DNA from: Coprococcus_C hominis
GTDB lineage: Bacteria > Bacillota > Clostridia > Lachnospirales > Lachnospiraceae
Direction: 5' to 3' (one strand)
Assembly: GCF_020687505.1 (NCBI RefSeq)
Contig: NZ_JAJEQT010000001.1
DNA: 64,000 nt
Positions 16,793 through 24,707 of this stretch are shown here, piece after piece. Made by a program: the position numbers and the translations under genes. The number at the start of each line of letters is the position of its first letter. The stretch's first letter is position 1. The notes beneath the pieces are model-generated. The model was not told the DNA's origin, ran no database searches, and was given only the letters and a program-made list of their open reading frames with translations.

Positions 16793-17431
16793 CTAGTGAA
16801 TAATCTCATTTAAATCATTTAACAGCTTCCGGATTCTCTCATGCTCCATCTTGAGACTCACCTGATTGACAACCACGCGCGCAGAAAGCGGACAGATTTC
16901 CTCCAAGACTTCCAGTCCATTTTCCCGCAATGTCGAACCAGTCTCCACGATATCTACAATCACCTCAGACAGATCCACAAGCGGTGCCAGCTCCACCGAA
17001 CCATTTAGCTTGATAATCTCAACCGTCTGGTTTTTCTTCTCACTAAAATAATTCTTTGCAATATTCGGATATTTACTCGCTACACGGATAATTTCATTTT
17101 TGGAAAGCAGTTCCCGAGCAGATGCCGGTCCGCAAACGCACATCCGGCACCTGCCAAAACCAAGATCCATAACCTCATACAGGTTACGGCCTTCCTCCAT
17201 GATCGTATCCTTTCCAACCACGCCGATATCCGCAGCACCATACTCCACATAGGTTGGTACATCCGATGCCTTTGCTAAGAAAAAACGGATTTTGTGCTCC
17301 TCATTTGTAAAAATCAATTTTCTTGTATCCGGGTCCTTTGCCTCTTCACAGGTGATGCCCATCTGTTCAAACATCGCGAGTGTCTTCTTGGCAAGACGTC
17401 CCTTTGCCAGTGCAAATGTTAAATAACGCAT
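16793..17431 (-). CDS. hisG: ATP phosphoribosyltransferase, short-form catalytic subunit
   Basis: Commits ATP and PRPP to histidine synthesis (EC 2.4.2.17). At 212 aa it is the short HisG form that lacks the C-terminal histidine-binding domain and works in a complex with HisZ, encoded directly upstream. Visible motifs are LTFALAKGRLAKKTL, EYGAADIGVVGKDTIME and the PRPP loop DIVETGSTLRENGLEVLE. ATG 17431 has AAGGAGAG seven bases upstream. It is 9 bases after hisZ. Confidence 0.97.
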   Translation of the reverse strand: MRYLTFALAKGRLAKKTLAMFEQMGITCEEAKDPDTRKLIFTNEEHKIRFFLAKASDVPTYVEYGAADIGVVGKDTIMEEGRNLYEVMDLGFGRCRMCVCGPASARELLSKNEIIRVASKYPNIAKNYFSEKKNQTVEIIKLNGSVELAPLVDLSEVIVDIVETGSTLRENGLEVLEEICPLSARVVVNQVSLKMEHERIRKLLNDLNEIIH

Positions 17432-17440
17432 AGTCTCTCC

Positions 17441-18649
17441 TTAATATTCTGTAATCTTGTCCGCAGCCTCAAAGTAACACAATTTTGCAAAATGCATCTT
17501 ATGTGCATAATCAATATATTCCTGCAGATCATGTCGTCTGGACATCCGGACAAGCTCTACCTTCTGATCTTCCGCACGCAGCTTACATGCATACGCGATT
17601 GCTTCCTTCTGGTCTTCCTCCTTGTACAGGACAAGTACATTGGAATAATCAAGTGCAACGTCAATCTTATTTCTGGCGATCGCACTCATCAGATCATCGA
17701 CATAAATCGCGAATCCAACGGACGGAGCCTTCTTGCCGAACTTCTCCATCAGGCTGTTGTATCGTCCACCCTTGACGATTGCATCACCGGTTCCGTATGT
17801 ATAACCGCGGAACACGATTCCGGTATAATAATTAAAGCGGTTGATCATGGACAGATCAAAGCTCACATATTTTTCATATCCATAGCTTGTAAGTGCGGTA
17901 TATACCTTCCGCATACGGGCAATCGCTTCTAATGAAGCTGCATTTGTCACAAGCTTTTCTGCATGGTCAAGCATATCCAGCCCGCCAAACAGACTCTCGA
18001 AGCTCTTCAGTGCCGTCTTGCGTTCTTCTGGAATTTCCAGTGTATTCACAAACTCTGTGAGTCCAAAGAAATTCTTTGAATGAATGTATTCCTTGATGCG
18101 CTGTTCTGTCTCATCATCCAGACCAGCCTCTTCAATCATGCCCTTGAAGAACTCCACTTCACCGATCTCAATCTGGAACTCCTTTAAACCCGCTGCAAGC
18201 AGACAATGAATCACACAGGCAATAATCTCCGCATCGGCAGCAGAACTGTCATCGTTAATCAATTCTCCACCAATCTGTGTAAACTCAGAAAGCTTTCCCT
18301 GATGCTGGTGTGTATTTAAAAATGTATTTCCTGCATAACACAGGCGGATCGGAAGCTGTTCTTCCGGATAATACTTTGCCACGCTCCGGGCAATACTCGG
18401 TGTGATATCCGGGCGTAACACCAAAGTGTTATTGTTGCGGTCAAAGAATTTATACATTTCGTTCGAAGCCGCAGACCCCTTATCCATATTGAAAATATCA
18501 AAATATTCAAAGCTTGGTGTATCAATATCCTGATAACTGTAAAGTTCTAACACATGATGAATCTGTGAAATTACTTTCTTTTTCTTCTTACACTCGGCAT
18601 CATAGATATCCCGGACGCCTTCGGGTGTATGTAATAACTTTTCGTTCAA
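17441..18649 (-). CDS. hisZ: ATP phosphoribosyltransferase regulatory subunit
   Basis: A 402-aa class II tRNA-synthetase-like protein that binds histidine and activates short HisG. It resembles HisRS but lacks an anticodon-binding role: TPEGVRDIYDAE at the start, LRPDITPSIARSVAKYY (motif 2-like) and YYTGIVFRGY are seen. The start codon is TTG at 18649, with GGAG at 8 bases; no ATG is better placed. It is the first gene of the his transcript, 50 bases after its predicted promoter. Confidence 0.94.
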   Translation of the reverse strand: MNEKLLHTPEGVRDIYDAECKKKKKVISQIHHVLELYSYQDIDTPSFEYFDIFNMDKGSAASNEMYKFFDRNNNTLVLRPDITPSIARSVAKYYPEEQLPIRLCYAGNTFLNTHQHQGKLSEFTQIGGELINDDSSAADAEIIACVIHCLLAAGLKEFQIEIGEVEFFKGMIEEAGLDDETEQRIKEYIHSKNFFGLTEFVNTLEIPEERKTALKSFESLFGGLDMLDHAEKLVTNAASLEAIARMRKVYTALTSYGYEKYVSFDLSMINRFNYYTGIVFRGYTYGTGDAIVKGGRYNSLMEKFGKKAPSVGFAIYVDDLMSAIARNKIDVALDYSNVLVLYKEEDQKEAIAYACKLRAEDQKVELVRMSRRHDLQEYIDYAHKMHFAKLCYFEAADKITEY

Positions 18650-18700
18650 AACCAGCTCTCCTTTTATATCTCATTTCTAACGACATACAAAGTCTAGGAT

Positions 18701-18729
18701 ATTATACTCCATTTCTATCGAAAATTCAA
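18701..18729 (-). promoter_or_regulatory. Promoter of the his genes
   Basis: Minus-strand TTGAAT (18724-18729), 17-base spacer, TATAAT (18701-18706). The predicted leader to hisZ is only about 45 bases, too short for a T-box, so no leader attenuation is apparent. The promoter is back to back with that of lexA. Confidence 0.75.
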
Positions 18730-18766
18730 AGTTTTTCCAATGTTTTTTCGTTCAGGCAGAAAAGTA

Positions 18767-18778
18767 GAACATTTGTTT
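18767..18778 (+). promoter_or_regulatory. Putative LexA box upstream of lexA
   Basis: GAAC-ATTT-GTTT matches the Gram-positive LexA operator core GAAC-N4-GTTC with one change in the right arm. It lies 65 bases before the lexA ATG and overlaps the likely -35 region, as expected for autoregulation. Confidence 0.7.
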
Positions 18779-18805
18779 GCATTTTTTTATATTCTATGCT
18801 ATCAT
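18776..18805 (+). promoter_or_regulatory. Candidate lexA promoter
   Basis: TTTGCA (18776-18781), 18-base spacer, TATCAT (18800-18805). The match is moderate; its support is mainly the overlap with the LexA box and the distance to the ATG at 18843. Confidence 0.45.
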
Positions 18806-18842
18806 AAATACAGTTTTTAAATCAAAAGAAAGGGGATATGTT

Positions 18843-19469
18843 ATGGCGAATCGAAAACTGACTGATAAGCAGCGGGAAATTCTGGAATATCTGAAGGAAT
18901 GCATCTTACAAAAAGGGTATCCACCTGCCGTACGCGAGATCTGCGAGGCAGTTCATTTAAAATCAACCTCTTCGGTTCATGCACATCTGGAATCATTGGA
19001 GGAAAAAGGATATATCCGCAAAGATCCAACGAAGCCACGTGCGATTGAGATCTTAGATGATGAGTTTAATCTTGCAAGAAGAGAAGTCATCAATGTACCG
19101 ATTGTTGGTACTGTCACCTGTGGCGAACCAATTCTTGCAGAGCAGAACATTCAGGGCTACTTTCCAATCCCACCGGAATATCTGCATGCAAATGGCAAGA
19201 ATACATTCATGCTGAAGGTCAAAGGCGACAGCATGATCAATGCCGGCATCTTCGATGGCGATTTAGTTATGTGTGAGGAAGCACAGACAGCAAGAAACGC
19301 GGAAATGGTCGTTGCTCTGATTGATGATTCAGCAACTGTAAAAACTTACTACAAAGAAGCCGGTTACTACCGGTTACAACCAGAAAATGACACGATGGAC
19401 CCAATCATCGTTCAGGACGGAGAACTCCAGATTCTCGGAAAGGTCATCGGATTGTTCCGTACGTTCTAG
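18843..19469 (+). CDS. lexA: SOS repressor LexA
   Basis: A 208-aa transcription repressor of the DNA-damage response. The N-terminal winged helix shows TDKQREILEYLKECILQKGY and SSVHAHLESLEEKGYI; the C-terminal autoprotease has Ser in GDSMINAGIFDGDLV and Lys in VVALIDDSATVKTYY. The self-cleavage bond is Cys93-Gly94 (GTVTCGEPI), where the usual residue pair is Ala-Gly. The ATG at 18843 has AGGGGA upstream; an open frame continues 22 codons further but without support. It is one of two plus-strand genes. Confidence 0.97.
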   Translation: MANRKLTDKQREILEYLKECILQKGYPPAVREICEAVHLKSTSSVHAHLESLEEKGYIRKDPTKPRAIEILDDEFNLARREVINVPIVGTVTCGEPILAEQNIQGYFPIPPEYLHANGKNTFMLKVKGDSMINAGIFDGDLVMCEEAQTARNAEMVVALIDDSATVKTYYKEAGYYRLQPENDTMDPIIVQDGELQILGKVIGLFRTF

Positions 19470-19510
19470 GAATGGTTGCCCGTATACAATCAATATTGGT
19501 CACACTACAT

Positions 19511-19569
19511 AAAAAAGACAGATTCTAACTTTGAGGTGGTACCTCAAAATATGGAATCTGTCTTTTTTT
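19511..19569. terminator. Bidirectional two-tier terminator between lexA and the facing gene
   Basis: A perfect 15-base outer stem (AAAAAAGACAGATTC at 19511-19525 pairing with 19554-19568) encloses a second palindrome TTTGAGGT-GGT-ACCTCAAA. The outer stem has an A run on one side and a T run on the other, so it can end lexA on plus and the 109-aa gene on minus. Confidence 0.9.
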
Positions 19570-19580
19570 CATGCATCAGA

Positions 19581-19910
19581 TTAACTGAATATAAAATCGC
19601 AGTAGATACCCTGCTTATCTTCCTTACATGTAATGAACCGGTACCGTACACATCTGCCCTCGTTAAAGCGTACATAAAAGGACGAATACGGACTTGCAAT
19701 CTTCCCCTGCAATTCATGAAAAACTGCCGCCGCGCGATCCACAGAAAACGACTCTAATTTCATGTCAATCGCAAATTGTTTGAAATGTTCTGTGACCGAA
19801 AAACTCTTAATCTCTTTTATACTATTCACAATGTCACAAAGTCTTTGCTGCAGTTCCGGTCCCGTTTGTAGCTGAACCTTGCTCATGTATGCATTCATGA
19901 TCTTATACAT
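19581..19910 (-). CDS. Hypothetical protein, 109 aa
   Basis: I do not recognise this family. The 109-aa product is soluble, with a helical first half (GPELQQRLCDIVNSIKEIK) and an apparently beta-rich end (SPYSSFYVRFNEGRCVRYRF, then GIYCDFIFS), with no signal or membrane segment. ATG 19910 has GGAG at 8 bases, which decides the start over the internal ATGs at codons 5 and 9. It lies 20 bases after the HD-GYP gene and just before the shared terminator, so it is the last gene of the obg-rsfS region transcript. Confidence 0.75.
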   Translation of the reverse strand: MYKIMNAYMSKVQLQTGPELQQRLCDIVNSIKEIKSFSVTEHFKQFAIDMKLESFSVDRAAAVFHELQGKIASPYSSFYVRFNEGRCVRYRFITCKEDKQGIYCDFIFS

Positions 19911-19930
19911 AGCAGGTACTCCATTTCTCT

Positions 19931-21121
19931 TTAGTATTTTTGCTTATCCGGTATACGGTTATGTATCTCTTTGAACTCATCAAAATGCTGGATGAATAAT
20001 TTGACAACCTTCGGATCGAAACTCTTGCCCGATAAACGTATAATCTCATCAAATGTATCTTCCAACGACCAGCCCTTCTTATAGTAACGGTCAGAGGTCA
20101 GTGCATCAAATACGTCACATACCGCCATCAAACGGCTGATATAGGCAATCTCTTCACCCTTCATACCGAGATATCCGGTACCATCCCAGCGCTCATGATG
20201 TTCCTTTGCCAGAATACACGCCAGATGCATCAGTTCACCCGGGCATTTCTCCAGAAGTGCCTCACCGTATAAGACATGGTTCTTCATAATCTGGTATTCT
20301 TCATCTGTCAGCTTATCCGGTTTATCAAGTATTTCTTCACTGATCATCAGCTTACCGATATCGTGCATCATGGATGCTGTCGATACCATCTCCACATATT
20401 CATCATCAAATCCAGACGCTTTCGCCAATACCCGCATATAGGCGGCAACTCGCTTGATATGCTCTCCGGTGAACTTCGATTTACTCTCACTAATCTCGGC
20501 GAACGAGAAAATAAGGCCTGTCTGGTTATCCTGCATCGTAACTGCCATATTGATTGCAGAGTTAATCATCATGGAATTTCGCTGTACGATGAAATATGCT
20601 GCAACGGAAAGCCCGAATACAACCACGATCTGTGGAACGACATAAGACATCATAACCTCTTCAAATGACTCACATGGAAATCCGATAAATACATCCGAAA
20701 ACCGGAATGCAAAATAATTCGAACCAACAATGCCGCACGACATCAGAAGCGACGCAAACAGCACCAACGTCTGATTGTAATAAAGCGATGCCAGAAGGAT
20801 CGGGAATAACATAATCGGATATGCATACGTCGATAAAAGTGTCAGCATCAGTGTCGCAATCAGACAGACACAAATAATAACGATATGCTTCGTCACAGGT
20901 GCATGATCAAATTTTAATATGTTGATGATCAGCGTTGGAATCAACGCAATAAAAATTGCAGACGCAAAGAATACGATCAGTACAGATTCATCCATATCCG
21001 TACCAAAATAACAATAAACAAATGCAAGCGCAAGAATCGCCACGATCACACGCATACATCTGGCAGAAATCTGATTAACTTTACTGTAATTATCCTGGAT
21101 CAGTTTTTCCTTATTATTCAA
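19931..21121 (-). CDS. Membrane HD-GYP-type phosphohydrolase
   Basis: A protein of about 396 aa with a hydrophobic N-terminal region (five or six segments, e.g. VIVAILALAFVYCYFG and LIATLMLTLLSTYAYPI) and a C-terminal HD-GYP domain: MMHDIGKLMI, NHVLYGEALLEK, HHERWDGTGYLGMKGEEI and VCDVFDALTSDRYY. The family degrades cyclic di-GMP, but here GYP-x-G is shortened to GYL-G. ATG 21154 directly abuts the GGAGGG run; TTG 21121 has GGGGGAG at 7 bases and starts one base after the rsfS stop, so TTG is preferred. Confidence 0.85.
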   Translation of the reverse strand: MNNKEKLIQDNYSKVNQISARCMRVIVAILALAFVYCYFGTDMDESVLIVFFASAIFIALIPTLIINILKFDHAPVTKHIVIICVCLIATLMLTLLSTYAYPIMLFPILLASLYYNQTLVLFASLLMSCGIVGSNYFAFRFSDVFIGFPCESFEEVMMSYVVPQIVVVFGLSVAAYFIVQRNSMMINSAINMAVTMQDNQTGLIFSFAEISESKSKFTGEHIKRVAAYMRVLAKASGFDDEYVEMVSTASMMHDIGKLMISEEILDKPDKLTDEEYQIMKNHVLYGEALLEKCPGELMHLACILAKEHHERWDGTGYLGMKGEEIAYISRLMAVCDVFDALTSDRYYKKGWSLEDTFDEIIRLSGKSFDPKVVKLFIQHFDEFKEIHNRIPDKQKY

Positions 21122-21122
21122 A

Positions 21123-21470
21123 TTAATACTCCCCCAGTCGTAAAAGCTCTCCATCCCTCCAAATATTATCTAAATCATAGAAGGATCTCTCTTTTTCTGA
21201 AAATACATGAATAATTATATCATAATAATCCAGTAAAATCCATCCTCCATTTGCATATCCTTCCCGATTTTTCATTTCGGCTCCGGCTTCCCGCATCGCA
21301 TGCTCCACATTGTTGCACATTGCCTGCACCTGATTGCGGTTGGAACCATCTGCAATTACGAGATAATCACACATAGAAGAAATCTCGGATATCCGAATAA
21401 CACGAATATCATTGCCCTTCTTATCATCAAGTGCCTTTACAATTGTTCGAAGATATTTATTTTCACTCAT
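21123..21470 (-). CDS. rsfS: Ribosomal silencing factor RsfS
   Basis: A 115-aa protein that binds L14 of the large subunit and blocks joining with 30S when nutrients are scarce. The Iojap/RsfS fold is recognised from DIRVIRISEISSMCDYLVIA, GSNRNQVQAMCNNVEHAMRE and WILLDYYDIIIHVF with FYDLDNIWRD. It is downstream of nadD and yqeK in the order conserved in Firmicutes. Its end serves as the ribosome site for the HD-GYP gene. Confidence 0.97.
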   Translation of the reverse strand: MSENKYLRTIVKALDDKKGNDIRVIRISEISSMCDYLVIADGSNRNQVQAMCNNVEHAMREAGAEMKNREGYANGGWILLDYYDIIIHVFSEKERSFYDLDNIWRDGELLRLGEY

Positions 21471-21481
21471 ACCCTGTCTCC

Positions 21482-22060
21482 TTACAGTTCCATGTTATGC
21501 ACAACATAAAAATCATAGGTCTTCTGTGTCATATAATCCATCTCAGCGGTCGTCCGGTTCAGATAATCAAGTGTATTCTTCAATATATGGATCACGCACG
21601 CATCCAGATCCGTAAATGCCTCTTTGCGGATTTCCTCCATCTCCGGGAGCATCTTCCGGTTCGGTTCAATATAATCGGCGACAAAGATAATCTTATCCAT
21701 CAGTGTCATGTTCGGGCGTCCGGTTGTATGATATGTGATCGCATCTAAGATCACCTGATCAACCACATCGTATTTGTACCGTGCATAATACGCGCCAAGC
21801 TTCGCATGCAGCATATCCGGATTCTTCTCCTCATATTTGCTGACCGGAAGTCCGTGCTTTCTCGCTTTCTCGAGCTTCGTCTTCGTCGGCAGTCCTTTCG
21901 CACAGTCATGCAGCAGTCCTGCTATACGCGCCTTTTCCACATCTTCTCCATGCACCATTGCCAGACAGGCAGCCGTATACTCGACACCAAAAGAATGTGT
22001 CAGTCTGGTCGCACTGATCTTGCCCTTCAATCTTGTTATCATTTTGTCTCTTGTCATCAT
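21482..22060 (-). CDS. yqeK: Bis(5'-nucleosyl)-tetraphosphatase YqeK (HD domain)
   Basis: A 192-aa HD-fold enzyme; YqeK proteins split symmetrical Ap4A to two ADP. Metal ligands are in RLTHSFGVEYTA, GLLHDCAKGL and ITYHTTGRPNMTLMDKIIFV with ADYIEPNR. ATG 22060 overlaps the nadD stop (ATGA) and has GGGAG at 9 bases, so the two are translationally coupled. rsfS follows after 11 bases. Confidence 0.95.
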   Translation of the reverse strand: MMTRDKMITRLKGKISATRLTHSFGVEYTAACLAMVHGEDVEKARIAGLLHDCAKGLPTKTKLEKARKHGLPVSKYEEKNPDMLHAKLGAYYARYKYDVVDQVILDAITYHTTGRPNMTLMDKIIFVADYIEPNRKMLPEMEEIRKEAFTDLDACVIHILKNTLDYLNRTTAEMDYMTQKTYDFYVVHNMEL

Positions 22061-22710
22061 ATCTGTCTTCTCCCAGCTTCCTGCTTATAAAGTGCATGTG
22101 CTTCTATATACTGTAATACATCGTCCGGTACAAGTCCCTGTATAGATTCTCCCTTAGCAATCCGCGCCCGTATCTCACTTGATGAAACCGGAACCGGCGG
22201 CATCGCCACATAGGATATGTGAAACGCCGGATACTTCGTACAAAACCTGCGGATATATGTCTCGATCGTATCCCGTTGTTCCCCTCTTGCAACAACCAGA
22301 ATCTCACACAGATTCGCCAGTCGTTCAAATTCATACCACTTGTGTAACTGAAACAGCGAATCATCACCGATCACAAATTCGATTGTAAGCTTCGGATACA
22401 GCTTCTTTAACCGGGTAAATGTATCCACGGTATATGTGTATCCATCCCATTTTAATTCAAAGTCACTGACCGAAATCTTCGGGATCTGTGCCATCGCCAG
22501 CCGGAGCATATCCATCCGCATGCTTCCATCCACAATCGCAGCTTCCTCCTTGTATGCCGGAATATGATTCGGCATACAGACAAGCTGATCTACTTCCGGA
22601 CGTGCCTTTAAAACCGCCTGCGCAATCGCCACGTGACCGGCATGTACCGGATTAAATGTTCCTCCGAGAATCGCGATTGTATGAAATTGTTCGAATCTCA
22701 CATCTGCCAT
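22057..22710 (-). CDS. nadD: Nicotinate-nucleotide adenylyltransferase
   Basis: Adenylates nicotinate mononucleotide in NAD synthesis (EC 2.7.7.18). The nucleotidyltransferase motif ILGGTFNPVHAGHVAIAQ and the second signature VSSSEIRARIAKGES are intact, with LVCMPNHIPAYKEE between. The start at 22710 comes one base after the yhbY stop and gives 217 aa, the usual length; the frame is open further upstream within yhbY. The ribosome site is weak, suggesting coupling to yhbY. Confidence 0.95.
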   Translation of the reverse strand: MADVRFEQFHTIAILGGTFNPVHAGHVAIAQAVLKARPEVDQLVCMPNHIPAYKEEAAIVDGSMRMDMLRLAMAQIPKISVSDFELKWDGYTYTVDTFTRLKKLYPKLTIEFVIGDDSLFQLHKWYEFERLANLCEILVVARGEQRDTIETYIRRFCTKYPAFHISYVAMPPVPVSSSEIRARIAKGESIQGLVPDDVLQYIEAHALYKQEAGRRQI

Positions 22711-22711
22711 C

Positions 22712-23002
22712 TTATTCCGGGAGAACGATTTTCGGATCTTTCTTTCTCTTCTTATACAACACGATCTTCTTGCCGATGACCTGTACAACCTGGCTGTGTG
22801 TACGCTCTGCCATCACAGCCGCGATTTCCTTCGGATCATCGAGGCAGTTCTTCAGAACACCAATTTTCACCAGCTCACGCTTTTCTAATGCTTCACTGAC
22901 TGCTGTGCAGACCTCCGGTGTAAGGCTTGACTTTCCGATATTCATGATCGTATCGGCATTCATTGCCAGACTCTTCAGATAAGCTCTCTGCTTACTTGTC
23001 AT
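22712..23002 (-). CDS. yhbY: YhbY family RNA-binding protein (CRM domain)
   Basis: A 96-aa single CRM-domain protein associated with pre-50S ribosomes. The pattern TSKQRAYLKSLAMNADTIMN, IGKSSLTPEV and the C-terminal VVQVIGKKIVLYKKRKK is that of YhbY. ATG 23002 has AGAGGAAAG upstream. It lies between obg and nadD, consistent with a role in large-subunit assembly beside Obg. Confidence 0.95.
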   Translation of the reverse strand: MTSKQRAYLKSLAMNADTIMNIGKSSLTPEVCTAVSEALEKRELVKIGVLKNCLDDPKEIAAVMAERTHSQVVQVIGKKIVLYKKRKKDPKIVLPE

Positions 23003-23028
23003 ATTCTTTCCTCTTTCCTTTTAATGAT

Positions 23029-24321
23029 TTAACGATAATAATCAAACTCCAGACCATACAATCTTACGGTGTCTCCCTCTTCGATACCAAGATCTTCGAG
23101 CATCTGTAAGATTCCATTGTCCTTTAAGAATCTCTGGAAGAACGCAAAGCCCTTCTCAGACTCCAGATTCGTATAACCAAGCATCTTCTCGATCCGAGGA
23201 CCTTCCACAAGGAATACATGCTCCTCTTCCTCAGACTTTGTCACCTCAAATGGCAGCTCCGGATCATCCATGAACTCTACATCCATCTCCGGTGCAAACT
23301 CAATTACCTCATCCGGTGCTTCCTTCACTAATTTATTTACATACCACAGCAGTTCTTCGACACCCTTGCCGGACACTGCTGATATCGGGAATACTTTGAT
23401 TCCCTTTGGTTCATATTCGTCCTTCAATAACTGGATCACAGTCTCGTAATCCTCACCGTACAGCGCATCACACTTATTTGCGGCAATTACCATCGGCCGG
23501 CTTGCCAGCTCTTCATTGTACTGACGCAGTTCCTTGTTGATTGCTTCGATATCCACGATCGGATCTCTGCCCTCCGTCGATGCCGCATCAACAATGTGGA
23601 TCAGCACCTTTGTACGCTCGATGTGACGTAAGAATTCAATTCCCAGTCCAACACCTTCCGATGCACCTTCAATAATACCCGGAATGTCCGCAATTACAAA
23701 GCCCTGCTTTTCTCCAAGATCGACCACACCGAGATTCGGATTGAGTGTTGTGAAATGATAGTTTGCAATCTTCGGTTTTGCATTTGTCACACGGGACAGG
23801 AATGTGGATTTACCAACATTCGGGAATCCAACTAATCCAACATCTGCGATCATCTTAAGCTCTAAGGTTACCCAGAGCTCTTTCGCCGGTTTTCCCGGCT
23901 GTGCATACTTTGGTGCCTGCATGACCGATGTCACATACTGACGGTTTCCTTTGCCGCCTCTGCCGCCTTTTAGCAGCGTCACAGGCTCTGTCTTGTTCGA
24001 CATATCCAGAATTACTTTTCCAGTTTCTGCATCCTTTACGACGGTACCTGCCGGAACCTTCAGGATAATATCCTTTCCGTTAGCACCATGGCAGTTTCTT
24101 TTTCCGCCTTCTTCTCCATCCTGTGCCACATATTTACGCACATGACGGAAATCTGTAAGCGTATTTAATCCGGGATCTACCACGAAGATAACATCGCCGC
24201 CATCGCCGCCGTCGCCGCCGTCCGGACCGCCATCCGGCACATATAATTCCCGGCGAAATGACACATGTCCGTCGCCGCCTTTTCCTGATCTTATAAATAT
24301 TTTCGCTCTATCTGCAAACAT
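23029..24321 (-). CDS. obg: GTPase Obg
   Basis: Essential GTPase of 50S assembly and stress response, 430 aa. N-terminal glycine-rich Obg domain (KIFIRSGKGGDGHVSFRRE, GPDGGDGGDGGDVIFV), central G domain (GFPNVGKSTFLSRVT, DIPGIIEG, NKCD) and a C-terminal OCT domain from about residue 350 (VEGPRIEKMLGYTNL). ATG 24321 follows GGGAGGG at 6 bases. It lies after the rpmA terminator; no strong separate promoter was recognised in the 90-base gap. Confidence 0.98.
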   Translation of the reverse strand: MFADRAKIFIRSGKGGDGHVSFRRELYVPDGGPDGGDGGDGGDVIFVVDPGLNTLTDFRHVRKYVAQDGEEGGKRNCHGANGKDIILKVPAGTVVKDAETGKVILDMSNKTEPVTLLKGGRGGKGNRQYVTSVMQAPKYAQPGKPAKELWVTLELKMIADVGLVGFPNVGKSTFLSRVTNAKPKIANYHFTTLNPNLGVVDLGEKQGFVIADIPGIIEGASEGVGLGIEFLRHIERTKVLIHIVDAASTEGRDPIVDIEAINKELRQYNEELASRPMVIAANKCDALYGEDYETVIQLLKDEYEPKGIKVFPISAVSGKGVEELLWYVNKLVKEAPDEVIEFAPEMDVEFMDDPELPFEVTKSEEEEHVFLVEGPRIEKMLGYTNLESEKGFAFFQRFLKDNGILQMLEDLGIEEGDTVRLYGLEFDYYR

Positions 24322-24370
24322 GGGACGCCCTCCCTCATAAATACGATTACCAAATTAACTCATAAATCCA

Positions 24371-24397
24371 GAAAAAGCCGGGATATAACTCCCGGCT
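24371..24397 (-). terminator. Terminator after rpmA
   Basis: Minus-strand stem AGCCGGGA-GTTATA-TCCCGGCT followed by TTTTTC, 15 bases past the rpmA stop. It closes the rplU-prp-rpmA unit, with possible read-through to obg. Confidence 0.9.
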
Positions 24398-24411
24398 CTT
24401 CTAGTGCTTTC

Positions 24412-24702
24412 TTACTCAGCTGACTCTACAGGGTATACAGAAGCCTGCTTCTTATCTCTACCCTTTCTCTCGAAACGTAAAACACCATCTACAAGTGCAA
24501 ATAATGTGTCGTCTCCGCCGATACCAACGTTCACACCAGGATGAATCTTAGTTCCACGCTGTCTGAATAAAATATTACCAGCCTTTACAAACTGTCCGTC
24601 TGCTCTCTTGGCGCCGAGTCTCTTAGACTCTGAATCTCTACCGTTCTTAGTAGAACCAACACCCTTCTTATGAGCAAAGAACTGTAAATCCATTCTTAAC
24701 AT
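24412..24702 (-). CDS. rpmA: 50S ribosomal protein L27 with Prp-cleaved leader
   Basis: A 96-aa large-subunit protein near the peptidyl-transferase centre. The core AHKKGVGSTKNGRDSESKRL is typical. It carries the Firmicute N-terminal extension MLRMDLQFF, removed by Prp between Phe9 and Ala10 so that the mature N-terminus can reach the active centre. The processing protease is encoded directly upstream. ATG 24702 has GGAGG at 10 bases. Confidence 0.98.
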   Translation of the reverse strand: MLRMDLQFFAHKKGVGSTKNGRDSESKRLGAKRADGQFVKAGNILFRQRGTKIHPGVNVGIGGDDTLFALVDGVLRFERKGRDKKQASVYPVESAE

Positions 24703-24707
24703 AGTCG

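Noticed and set aside
18650..18700. T-box leader of the histidine genes
   Set aside because: The predicted leader is about 45 bases and lacks the T-box sequence, so no tRNA-sensing attenuation is supported.
24171..24260. Repetitive GCCGCC-type tract
   Set aside because: It encodes the glycine-rich GPDGGDGGDGGD segment of the Obg N-terminal domain, not an independent repeat.
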